A DNA stretch of 12,500 nt. It comes from Alphaproteobacteria bacterium (lineage in GTDB: Bacteria; Pseudomonadota; Alphaproteobacteria; UBA9219). The stretch spans positions 1-12,500 of the forward strand of contig JAQUUS010000019.1 of the NCBI GenBank assembly GCA_028693775.1, written 5' to 3'. Below are positions 1-6,439 of this stretch, piece after piece. Both the position numbers and the translations under genes were made by a program. Positions within the stretch are counted from its first letter, which is position 1, and every line of letters begins with the position of its first letter. Under the pieces are notes generated by a model, which was given only the letters and a program-made list of their open reading frames with translations, searched no databases and was not told the DNA's origin.

Positions 1-193
1 CATACGATCTGGCGATACGGCCATAGTTCGGATGCCTCTGATTGGCGGCCTCGTCTCTCTTGTTTCTTTCTTCCTCAGAAAAACAACCATAAAGCCCGGA
101 AGCGAACCGGTCCTCTCCCGGCAAGCCCACGCGATTGTCGATCTCGACCGGAAACTCCAAAAGCTTGCTCAATTCGTCTTCGGTGATCGTCAT
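1..193 (-). CDS. Type II HExxH-family paralog, N-terminal 64 codons only (runs off window)
   Basis: Translating the minus strand from the ATG at 193-191 gives 64 open codons to the window edge, beginning MTITEDELSKLLEFPVEIDN. This matches the N-terminus of the gene just upstream (190-1242), which begins MTISEEQLRELIQIRVTLDN. The shared LPxExRFA segment follows at about residues 24-31. The protein is therefore almost certainly another member of the family. The zinc-binding motif would lie beyond the window, so activity cannot be judged. The start is fixed by homology, by the ATGA overlap with the upstream stop codon (190-192), and by an AGAGG sequence 8 bases before the ATG, inside the end of the upstream gene. 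The overlap implies co-transcription and translational coupling. Function is not established. Confidence 0.85.
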   Translation of the reverse strand, partial: MTITEDELSKLLEFPVEIDNRVGLPGEDRFASGLYGCFSEEERNKRDEAANQRHPNYGRIARSY

Positions 194-1242
194 AAAGCAA
201 GCCTCTTCCCGCCGAACGGGGCCGCCGAACGCGGATTGCAGGGAACCTGCTCCGCCCTGTCGCTCAAATCGCGATCACCGACAAGATTGTCATAAGCGGC
301 AAGCGTCTTCTCGCCTTCCTCGCGAAGTTCGGAAGGCATGAAAGAGACTTTATCGAGAACGAGCTCGAGGCCATCGATAATTTCAGGTGCGGATCTGAAT
401 AAGAATCCCATCTTCATCATAAGTCGCGCTTTATTGAATTCAGCCTCGAAGGAGCCGTGCATTCTCCTCGTCTCTTCTTCGAAAGACGTCTCAGTCACAG
501 GCTCCGAGCACAGCTCCGCAGAAACCAAGGACTGCAACTGCATGACCGGAATAGCAGCTTCCTTTCCGACAGCAATCCAGCCTTCTCTGTTCAACACATT
601 TTCGCAGGCAAGGGCGGTTATGTATTCGGGCTCGCTGTTACCGAAGAAAGCCTGAAGCCGCCGCATCGCGATATAATCGGGAATGGCGCCGCTATCGCCG
701 CCGTACTTTCTGGCATAATAAACGGCAAACCCGTCGGCCAGAACCTCGTTGACAGGACTTTGCGCGCCCCCGCCCAAAACGACATGACCTGCTTCGTGAA
801 GGGTGGAAATATCGGGGAAAACGCTTTTACTTTTTGTCTTCTTCAAATCAAGGTGCTGGGCCAGATAGTTTTCTTTATTCAAATAAGGCGAATCCGTATA
901 AAGAATCGCAAACGTGCCCGTCTTGAATTTCTTGCTATTAATATCAAACCATCCCCCGAAAACTTTTTCGCCGATGTCCTTTGCGTGCTCCGACAACGAA
1001 GCGCCTTCCAACGACAAAAGATCGCACATGGCCCCGGATTCTATCGGCGCATGAGGACAGCTTTCTTTGCCGAACAACCCGCTAATTCTTCGATAGGCCG
1101 GATTCCGTTCATTGATTTCATCGGGAGTAAAAGACGGATCGAACGCTTTGGCGAAGCGCTCCTCATAGGGAAGCCCCTCACGGTTATCGAGGGTAACCCG
1201 GATCTGAATCAATTCCCTCAATTGTTCTTCGGAAATTGTCAT
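190..1242 (-). CDS. Putative gluzincin-like zinc metallopeptidase, type II paralog (350 aa)
   Basis: I do not recognise a named family for this protein. A zinc-protease signature is visible: HEAGH at residues 149-153, then NEVLADG with Glu166 as candidate third zinc ligand and an Asp four residues later. HExxH plus ExxxD is the gluzincin pattern. The gap between second His and Glu is short (12 residues) compared with 19-20 in the other members here. Other family landmarks are LPYEERF near residue 24, VFGGWF near 94, DSPYL near 117, RRLQAFF near 194 and a C-terminal EEGEKTLAAYD. No signal peptide or membrane segment is seen, so a cytosolic protein, or one exported by a non-Sec route, is likely. 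It follows envC after 134 bases and has its own promoter-like sequence. It overlaps the next paralog by ATGA. The CDS call is secure; peptidase activity and substrate are inference. Confidence 0.9.
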   Translation of the reverse strand: MTISEEQLRELIQIRVTLDNREGLPYEERFAKAFDPSFTPDEINERNPAYRRISGLFGKESCPHAPIESGAMCDLLSLEGASLSEHAKDIGEKVFGGWFDINSKKFKTGTFAILYTDSPYLNKENYLAQHLDLKKTKSKSVFPDISTLHEAGHVVLGGGAQSPVNEVLADGFAVYYARKYGGDSGAIPDYIAMRRLQAFFGNSEPEYITALACENVLNREGWIAVGKEAAIPVMQLQSLVSAELCSEPVTETSFEEETRRMHGSFEAEFNKARLMMKMGFLFRSAPEIIDGLELVLDKVSFMPSELREEGEKTLAAYDNLVGDRDLSDRAEQVPCNPRSAAPFGGKRLAL

Positions 1243-1279
1243 AAAAATATGAGCCTTTTAAGGAATAAAGCTAATGAAT

Positions 1280-1308
1280 GCGGGCAATTATACCTTATTT
1301 CGGCCCGC
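1280..1308 (-). promoter_or_regulatory. Promoter -10 inside an inverted repeat, upstream of the 190-1242 gene
   Basis: On the minus strand a perfect TATAAT (1292-1287) lies 45 bases before the ATG of the type II gene. It is framed by a 6-base inverted repeat, GCGGGC at 1308-1303 and GCCCGC at 1285-1280, leaving a 17-base centre that contains the -10. I see no good -35 at the expected distance. A dyad around a -10 is a typical place for a repressor or activator to bind, so the gene may be regulated apart from gpmI-envC. The -10 is seen directly; the operator role is inference. Confidence 0.5.
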
Positions 1309-1376
1309 AATTGCTTTCATAAATACTTTCAAACCGCATCCAAAAGAATTATCTTAATAAACAATATGTTATATAG

Positions 1377-2489
1377 TTAACCCTTCTTCTGAAGGCCCCC
1401 CAAAGGATCGACCGTTTTTTCGCCTTCGCGCCATTCGAAATAAAGCTCCGGCCTTGCGCCTGTTTTAAGGGGCAAAACGCCCAAAGGCTCGCCCGCCGCA
1501 ACAGCCTGCCCCATCTCGGCGTCGATGCGCCCGAATCCTGAAAGAAAACTGTGATACCCGCTCTCGTGCTGAAGGATCATGATGAGCCCATAGCCCCTGA
1601 ACGGCCCGGCAAACACGACCTTGCCCGCGCGAGGCGCAACAACGGGCGCGCCCGACGGAGCGGCAAGCGTCATACCCTCGCTGACGACGCCATCGGCATC
1701 CTTGTCGCCGTAATTCTTGCTGACGACGCCGGAAACAGGCCAGTTAAGAGCGACCGAGCCCTTCGGAAACTTTTTGGGCGCGCGCCGGACCGAAACCTTC
1801 TCCATAAGCTGGCGCAAATCGCGCGCCTCTTCGGTCAGTTGCGCAAGATGCCGGGCGATCTCGGCCTTTTGCGCCTCGGTGCGCTTCAAAAAGCCCTGAC
1901 GCGCGGCAATCATCTGATCGAGGCTTTTGTGCTGTTTTTCCAGATTGGCGCGGGCGGCGGAAACCAGCCGCTGATGCGCGGCAAGCCTTTCCTGCAAATC
2001 GTAGAGATGAGAGAGATCGCGCGCGGCGTTTTCGGCCTGTTCTTTAAGGCGAGGCAACGCGGCCTTAAGCAGCATGCTGCGATGAATATGATCGGCTTCA
2101 ACCCGTTCCTGCAAAAACAGGCTTGCCGGAGGACGGCTCATGATCCCCACAAGCGCCGACACCGTCATCAAAAGCTGCCTGCGCTCCTGCCGGGCATTGC
2201 TGCTTTTCTCGGCGATTTCCCGCGTAAGTTCATCGAGCTTGGTCTCAAGATTGTCCTGCTCGACTTCCTTTTCCTGTAACGTCTTCGCCGAATCGATCAT
2301 GCGCTGACGCAAATCGGCAAGACCCTCGCTTGCTTTTTGCGCGGCAGAGTCGAGCGCTTCGCGCTGCTGCTGCTTCTCGGCAAGTTGCTTCTCGACGTTT
2401 TGCAGTTTTCCGTCGTCCTTCGCGCGAGCATGCGGCGCCGCGACAGCCAGCAACGCCAACGACAAAAAGGCGATTCGGGCTGTTTTCAT
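1377..2489 (-). CDS. envC: Murein hydrolase activator EnvC (degenerate LytM/M23 domain protein)
   Basis: This is a 370-residue secreted protein. An N-terminal signal peptide (about residues 1-23, hydrophobic core FLSLALLAVAA, Ala-x-Ala before the cut) is followed by long coiled coils rich in Glu, Lys, Gln and Arg (about 26-235). A C-terminal LytM/M23 fold starts near NWPVSG at 249. The catalytic zinc residues of true M23 peptidases are missing: the HxxxD site reads EGMTLAAP and the HxH site reads ELYFEW. This is the hallmark of EnvC, which activates N-acetylmuramyl-amidases for septal peptidoglycan splitting rather than cutting it itself. The ATG at 2489 is preferred because it overlaps the gpmI stop as ATGA; a GTG two codons earlier is possible. 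The gpmI-envC pairing is common in proteobacteria. The S41 peptidase gene ctpA, often next in alphaproteobacteria, is absent at this position. Confidence 0.9.
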   Translation of the reverse strand: MKTARIAFLSLALLAVAAPHARAKDDGKLQNVEKQLAEKQQQREALDSAAQKASEGLADLRQRMIDSAKTLQEKEVEQDNLETKLDELTREIAEKSSNARQERRQLLMTVSALVGIMSRPPASLFLQERVEADHIHRSMLLKAALPRLKEQAENAARDLSHLYDLQERLAAHQRLVSAARANLEKQHKSLDQMIAARQGFLKRTEAQKAEIARHLAQLTEEARDLRQLMEKVSVRRAPKKFPKGSVALNWPVSGVVSKNYGDKDADGVVSEGMTLAAPSGAPVVAPRAGKVVFAGPFRGYGLIMILQHESGYHSFLSGFGRIDAEMGQAVAAGEPLGVLPLKTGARPELYFEWREGEKTVDPLGGLQKKG

Positions 2490-4018
2490 TTCCACACAAC
2501 AAGGCTGTCGCCGGTCATGACGCCGGGCTTCTCGATCTGCATGAGTTCAAGGACGGTCGGCGCAACGTCGGCCAGCTTGCCATCGTTCAGTGCCTTGACG
2601 CCCGGCATATTGACAATCATGACCGGCACGCGGCTGATGGTATGCGCCGTATGAGGCCCGTTTGTCCCGTCTTCGCGCATGCGCTCGCAATTGCCGTGAT
2701 CGGCCGTCAGAAGAACCGCGCCGCCGCGTTTCTCGACAGCGGCAAACAAGCGTCCGAGGCATTCGTCGATCGCCTCGACGGCCTCCACAGCCGCCTCAAA
2801 AACGCCCGTATGCCCCACCATGTCGGGATTGGCATAGTTCAAAACGATCAAATCGAACGCGTCGGCCTCGATGGCCTGAACGACCTCGTCGGTCACGGCG
2901 CGCGCCGACATTTCAGGCCTCAAATCGTAGGTCGCGACCTTGGGCGATGGAACCAGAATGCGCTCTTCGCCCGGAAACCGGTGTTCGCGCCCGCCGTTGA
3001 AAAAGAACGTCACATGCGGATACTTCTCAGTCTCGGCAATGCGCAATTGCGTCAATCCCGCATCGGCCACAACCTCGCCAAGCCCCTTGTCGATCTGCTT
3101 GGGCGGAAAAAGCGCGGTCATAAACTGGTTCAGGTTTTCCGAATATTCGATCATCCCGGCGGCTGCGGCGAACCGAACGGTTTTCTTGCGCGCAAATCCG
3201 TCGAATGACGGATCGCACAGCGCCGTCGCGATTTCCCTCGCGCGATCGGCGCGGAAATTGGCAAAAAGGAAACCGTCGCCGTCCTTCATGCCCGCATAGC
3301 CGTTCAGCGCAACGGGAAGAACGAATTCATCCGTGATCTCTGCGGCATAGCTTGCCTTGACGGCCCCGGCCGCATTTTCGGCATGCGCGCCCTCGCCCGA
3401 AACCAGAAGATCGTAGGCGCGTTCGACGCGCTCCCAGCGTTTGTCGCGATCCATGGCGTAATAGCGGCCGCACAGGGTGGCAAGCCTGGCCCCGTGCGTA
3501 TCGCCGATATCGCGTTCGAGCTCAGCCACAAACCCTGCAGCGCTCTGCGGCGGCGTATCGCGCCCGTCAAGAAACGCATGAACGGCAACCGGAACCGATT
3601 TCCCGGCAATCCGGGCAAGCTCAACGATGTGCCTCTGATGCGCATGGACTCCGCCGGGCGAAACAAGGCCCATCAAATGGCAAGTGCCGCCCGTTTTTTC
3701 GAGCCTGGCAATGAACTCCTGCAAAGCGGGAACGTATTCCAGATCGCCCTTCTCGATCACGCGGTCGATCATGGGCAAGTCCTGATACACAACGCGGCCC
3801 GCGCCGAGGTTCATGTGCCCGACCTCGGAATTTCCGAACTGCCCGCCCGGAAGCCCGACATGCTGCTCCGAAGCCTCCAGAAGAGCGTGCGGGCACGCGG
3901 CCCAGTACTTTGAATAAACGGGTGTTTTGGCGCGCGTAATCGCATTGTCGGGCGCATCTTCGCGATGCCCCCACCCGTCGAGGATGCACAAAACGAGAGG
4001 TCGAGGACGATGGGTCAT
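2486..4018 (-). CDS. gpmI: 2,3-bisphosphoglycerate-independent phosphoglycerate mutase
   Basis: This 510-residue enzyme interconverts 3- and 2-phosphoglycerate in glycolysis and gluconeogenesis, in the cytosol, using two Mn ions. Its length is normal for the family. Visible landmarks are the metal-binding LCILDGWG (Asp14), the phosphorylated-serine motif FGNSEVGHMN (Ser64), HAFLDGRDTPP, GRYYAMDRD, NFRADRAREI, the second metal cluster NYANPDMVGHTG, and TADHGNCE followed by PHTAHT near the C-terminus. The ATG at 4018 is followed directly by the start of the alkaline-phosphatase-like fold and is preceded by a GGAG sequence. It is the first gene of a minus-strand operon with envC (4-base overlap). 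A TTGAGG-17-TAGAAC promoter lies upstream at 4049-4077. The gene is intact and the assignment is secure. Confidence 0.97.
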   Translation of the reverse strand: MTHRPRPLVLCILDGWGHREDAPDNAITRAKTPVYSKYWAACPHALLEASEQHVGLPGGQFGNSEVGHMNLGAGRVVYQDLPMIDRVIEKGDLEYVPALQEFIARLEKTGGTCHLMGLVSPGGVHAHQRHIVELARIAGKSVPVAVHAFLDGRDTPPQSAAGFVAELERDIGDTHGARLATLCGRYYAMDRDKRWERVERAYDLLVSGEGAHAENAAGAVKASYAAEITDEFVLPVALNGYAGMKDGDGFLFANFRADRAREIATALCDPSFDGFARKKTVRFAAAAGMIEYSENLNQFMTALFPPKQIDKGLGEVVADAGLTQLRIAETEKYPHVTFFFNGGREHRFPGEERILVPSPKVATYDLRPEMSARAVTDEVVQAIEADAFDLIVLNYANPDMVGHTGVFEAAVEAVEAIDECLGRLFAAVEKRGGAVLLTADHGNCERMREDGTNGPHTAHTISRVPVMIVNMPGVKALNDGKLADVAPTVLELMQIEKPGVMTGDSLVVWK

Positions 4019-4030
4019 GCCGCTCCGCCA

Positions 4031-4093
4031 TAAGGATTTGATCCGTCCGTTCTAGTGAACCGGAGTCGAAACCTCAATACCTTATCGGAAGAA
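4031..4093. repeat. Copy 1 of an imperfect 63-base direct repeat (gpmI side)
   Basis: This stretch aligns without gaps to 7641-7703 at a constant offset of 3610 bases. By hand count 43 of 63 positions match (about 68 percent), rising to 32 of 43 over 4051-4093 and ending in a perfect 16-base block TACCTTATCGGAAGAA (4078-4093). The other copy carries the ubiE promoter and leader. Here no ubiE start follows; a type I family gene does. A 6-base-stem hairpin (TTTTCC-GGCT-GGAAAA, 4096-4111) lies just beyond. Confidence 0.6.
4049..4077 (-). promoter_or_regulatory. Probable gpmI-envC promoter
   Basis: Reading the minus strand, TTGAGG (4077-4072) and TAGAAC (4054-4049) are separated by 17 bases and lie 31 bases upstream of the gpmI ATG. 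This is a reasonable housekeeping sigma-factor promoter. The same stretch is part of an imperfect direct repeat also found upstream of ubiE. Confidence 0.5.
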
Positions 4094-4127
4094 GCTTTTC
4101 CGGCTGGAAAATCAGGCCGATCGACCA

Positions 4128-4162
4128 CGAAATCATTTTAACCATGCGTTTTATGCTATACC
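4128..4162 (+). promoter_or_regulatory. Family promoter-like box upstream of the first type I gene
   Basis: A 19-base stretch, CGAAATCATTTTAACCATG (4128-4146), is identical to one upstream of the third type I gene (6368-6386). It is followed by a -10-like TATACC (4157-4162). The spacing from TTAAC to the -10 is 14 bases, as in the second and third genes. I read this as a conserved promoter carried along when the genes were duplicated. The -35 assignment is uncertain. Confidence 0.5.
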
Positions 4163-4210
4163 TCGATCACTCGTTAATTTTTTTTGAGTGCGTTTTCGGG
4201 CCTGATTTTT

Positions 4211-5308
4211 ATGTCTCTTAGCCAGAAAGAAGCAACCGCTCTCGCCGGTTTTTCAAATGTCGTTCTGATCGACCGATCGAACCTTCCCTGTGAAGACGCC
4301 TTTTCGTTTTCGAGGACCGGGACCGTCGCCGCCTTTTCGCCCACACAACTGAATGAGCGTCTCCAGTATATCCTCAAGCTGCCCGGCGTTGCCGACATAT
4401 GGGAGAAGACAAGCCCGAAAGGCAAATCCATAATTGAAACGGATCTGCGCAGGGCATCCGGATGGGCCTACTCATATGGAGTGAATGCCTCATGGTCCCA
4501 ACAAACCATCGACTTCGGGCGGGAAATATTCGGAGAATGGTTCAACCTCTACCCCGCAGGCGCCATGCGCTGCTTCGGCGCCATAGTTGCAGCGGATTCT
4601 CCCTATGTAAAAAACGTCCTGCAAACGGAATCCGGGCTGAATTTTAAGCTCAAGCGCCCCAATCCGGACCTCGACAAACGGCACGAACTCAGCCATCTGC
4701 GGTTTGCCTATACAACCGCGCAAAAACAAGATCCCAACGTCAACTATTTCAACGAAGCGCTGGCGGACGGAGCCGCCGCCCGCACGCACCTTGACGTCAA
4801 GTGTCCGGACGACGAACGCAAAACGAGAGCCATGGAAATTCAGGAATGGATTCACATGCGGCGAATAGACGCCTTCTTCAACCTTGCTCCGTCGTGCTCC
4901 TGGACCGGCGCCGCCACGGAAGCGACGATGAACAGAACAAAAATTCCGAACTGGTCGGAAAACGCCTGCGCCATTCGAGGCCTCCAGATCCGCGTTCTCG
5001 ACACTGCGCTGGCCAAAAGCCAGCGCGAAATAAATTCGAAAAACTATTCCAAAAACGAATACATAAACATCGCGTACTACCACGGCCCGCTGGATAAGAA
5101 TAAAATCGCCGACATGGATACATACATCCCGGAAATCCGCAGAATGATTCCGCCCGAAAAGCTCATGGACTCGCTGGCCCGCGTTCTCGAAACCCACAAT
5201 CTCGACAAACCCACGCTCCGCGAAGGCGAAAAAATCATCGAGGCCTATGACTATTTTCGCCCGCAAACAGGCTGGCGCAGAGCGACGGACCCCGGCTTCG
5301 ATTTCTAG
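4211..5308 (+). CDS. Putative gluzincin-like zinc metallopeptidase, type I paralog A (365 aa)
   Basis: This is an unnamed family with a clear zinc-protease signature: RHELSH with His158, Glu159 and His162, then FNEALADG with Glu182 and Asp186. The HExxH-(19)-ExxxD layout equals that of thermolysin (HELTH and NExxSD, 20 residues from second His to Glu), although the rest does not look like family M4. Landmarks are IDRSNLPCEDAF at about 20, IFGEWFNLYP at 106, DSPY at 129, IHMRRIDAFF at 214, GLQIRVLDT at 257, and a C-terminal REGEKIIEAYD. The C-terminus lacks the CPExxxPFxPK tail seen in its three closest relatives. The start at 4211 is chosen because MSLSQKE recurs in the family; a TTG nine codons upstream is less likely. 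There is no signal peptide and no clear Shine-Dalgarno. Activity is inferred. Confidence 0.9.
   Translation: MSLSQKEATALAGFSNVVLIDRSNLPCEDAFSFSRTGTVAAFSPTQLNERLQYILKLPGVADIWEKTSPKGKSIIETDLRRASGWAYSYGVNASWSQQTIDFGREIFGEWFNLYPAGAMRCFGAIVAADSPYVKNVLQTESGLNFKLKRPNPDLDKRHELSHLRFAYTTAQKQDPNVNYFNEALADGAAARTHLDVKCPDDERKTRAMEIQEWIHMRRIDAFFNLAPSCSWTGAATEATMNRTKIPNWSENACAIRGLQIRVLDTALAKSQREINSKNYSKNEYINIAYYHGPLDKNKIADMDTYIPEIRRMIPPEKLMDSLARVLETHNLDKPTLREGEKIIEAYDYFRPQTGWRRATDPGFDF
4991..5190 (+). repeat. 11-base direct repeats inside paralog A
   Basis: CGCGTTCTCGA occurs at 4991-5001 and again in frame at 5180-5190, 189 bases apart. The repeats encode RVLDT and RVLET. The corresponding interval is missing from the next paralog (5416-6351), which has a single RVLDT, so these repeats mark the likely deletion endpoints. 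Confidence 0.8.
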
Positions 5309-5338
5309 GAATCCCCCGTTTTTCCGGCCCAAAAGGCC

Positions 5339-5363
5339 TTAACTATGTGTTGGTCATTATAAT
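5339..5363 (+). promoter_or_regulatory. Family promoter-like box upstream of paralog B
   Basis: TTAACTATGTGT (5339-5350) resembles TTAACCATGTGT before paralog C. It is followed 14 bases after TTAAC by a perfect TATAAT (5358-5363), the same geometry as in A and C. The -10 is 52 bases before the ATG. Confidence 0.5.
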
Positions 5364-5415
5364 TTATAATATGCGTATCGATGGTTCGCGCGCATTTTAG
5401 CGGAGTGGATTTTTT

Positions 5416-6351
5416 ATGCCTCTCAGCCAAAAAGAAATGGCCGCCCTTGTCGGATTTCCGGGAGTCTTTTCGCTCGACCGGAAAACCCTTCCGGGCGAAG
5501 AAATATTTTCGGATATCGCGCAAAGCAAAACAGCCCCCTTCACCGACGAACAAATCGACGCAAGGCTTGAGCGCCTTCTGGAGCTCCCCGATTTTGCCGC
5601 TGTCTGGAAAGATCTGGACGCATTCGACCGAAACGGCATCAAAAACTATCTCACCAAGTCCACCGGCTGGGGCTTCATCAGAGGAGATTCAGCCCCATGG
5701 TCCCAGGAGACGGTCGAGATGGGACGGAAAATCTTCGGCAACTGGTTCGACACCTATCCTCAAGGCGACAGACGCTTTTCGTTTGCGTTTGTCGTCCCGG
5801 ATTCCCCCTATTTGTGTCAGGGCATGCAAATGGAATCCGGTTTTGAATTCTCGCTGAAACATCCGAGCGAAAATCTCTACCTGCGGCATGAACTCAGCCA
5901 TTGCCGCTTCAGTTTTCCGCCGCAGAAAGGCGACGACATCGACCTTGAATATTTCGACGAAGCGATGGCGGACGGCGCATCCGCACACCTGCATCTGGCC
6001 GCCGCGCACACGAAAGAAGAACGTGAGAAAAGCCTGCTGGAAGTGCAGGAACTGATTCACTCGCGGCGCCTGAATGCCTTCATGAACCTTAGCCCGTCGT
6101 CATACTGGACGGCGGCGGCCATTGAGGCGACCCTGCAAAAGGAAAGAATCCCCGGCTGGGCCGAAAACGCCTTTGCCGTCCGGGGTCTTCAGGTCCGCGT
6201 GCTCGACACGCACGAACTCGCCGAGATCACGCGCCGCGAAGGCGAAAGAATAGTCGAAGCCTACAACTATTTCTGCCCCGAAAAGGCCGTTCCCTTCGCC
6301 CCCAAACTGCCGCCCAAACCTGTTTCCGCCCCCGCGCTTGCCCCTCGTTAA
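5416..6351 (+). CDS. Putative gluzincin-like zinc metallopeptidase, type I paralog B, internally shortened (311 aa)
   Basis: This is the closest-looking relative of paralog A. The catalytic signature is intact: RHELSH at 157-162 (His158, Glu159, His162) and FDEAMADG with Glu182 and Asp186. It also has IFGNWFDTYP, DSPYL, IHSRRLNAFM and WTAAAIEATLQ. The 63 residues between RVLDT and RVLET in paralog A are missing: here RVLDT runs straight into HELAEITRREGERIVEAYN. The reading frame is preserved, so the shortened protein may still fold. It ends in the proline-rich tail FCPEKAVPFAPK...APALAPR shared with C and D. The ATG at 5416 is preceded by GGAG about 10 bases upstream. It begins 107 bases after A and has its own TATAAT. 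No signal peptide is seen. Peptidase function is inferred. Confidence 0.9.
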   Translation: MPLSQKEMAALVGFPGVFSLDRKTLPGEEIFSDIAQSKTAPFTDEQIDARLERLLELPDFAAVWKDLDAFDRNGIKNYLTKSTGWGFIRGDSAPWSQETVEMGRKIFGNWFDTYPQGDRRFSFAFVVPDSPYLCQGMQMESGFEFSLKHPSENLYLRHELSHCRFSFPPQKGDDIDLEYFDEAMADGASAHLHLAAAHTKEEREKSLLEVQELIHSRRLNAFMNLSPSSYWTAAAIEATLQKERIPGWAENAFAVRGLQVRVLDTHELAEITRREGERIVEAYNYFCPEKAVPFAPKLPPKPVSAPALAPR

Positions 6352-6367
6352 TCCTCGCTTTTTCGCG

Positions 6368-6402
6368 CGAAATCATTTTAACCATGTGTCTTGTGCTATA
6401 AT
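6368..6402 (+). promoter_or_regulatory. Family promoter-like box upstream of paralog C
   Basis: The 19 bases at 6368-6386 are identical to those upstream of paralog A. They are followed by TGCTATAAT, a perfect extended -10 (TATAAT at 6397-6402), 37 bases before the ATG. Similarity to the A upstream region continues towards the start codon (TTTTCGGGC before ATGTCTCT). This is the strongest of the family promoters. Confidence 0.6.
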
Positions 6403-6439
6403 CGCGCGCATTGTTTATGTGTTTTCGGGCACGATTATT

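Noticed and set aside
4096..4111. Hairpin TTTTCC-GGCT-GGAAAA as a terminator
   Set aside because: The stem is short and AT-rich at its base and no T-run follows; it lies between divergent genes where no terminator is needed.
4679..4770. Assignment of the family to ImmA/IrrE (M78) or M48 peptidases
   Set aside because: HExxH and a following Glu are shared, but the spacing, surrounding residues and lack of an HTH or membrane segments do not fit either family.
6338..6439. 34-codon N-terminal extension of paralog C
   Set aside because: It overlaps the end of paralog B, covers the conserved promoter with TATAAT, and the family N-terminus MSLSQKE begins at 6440.
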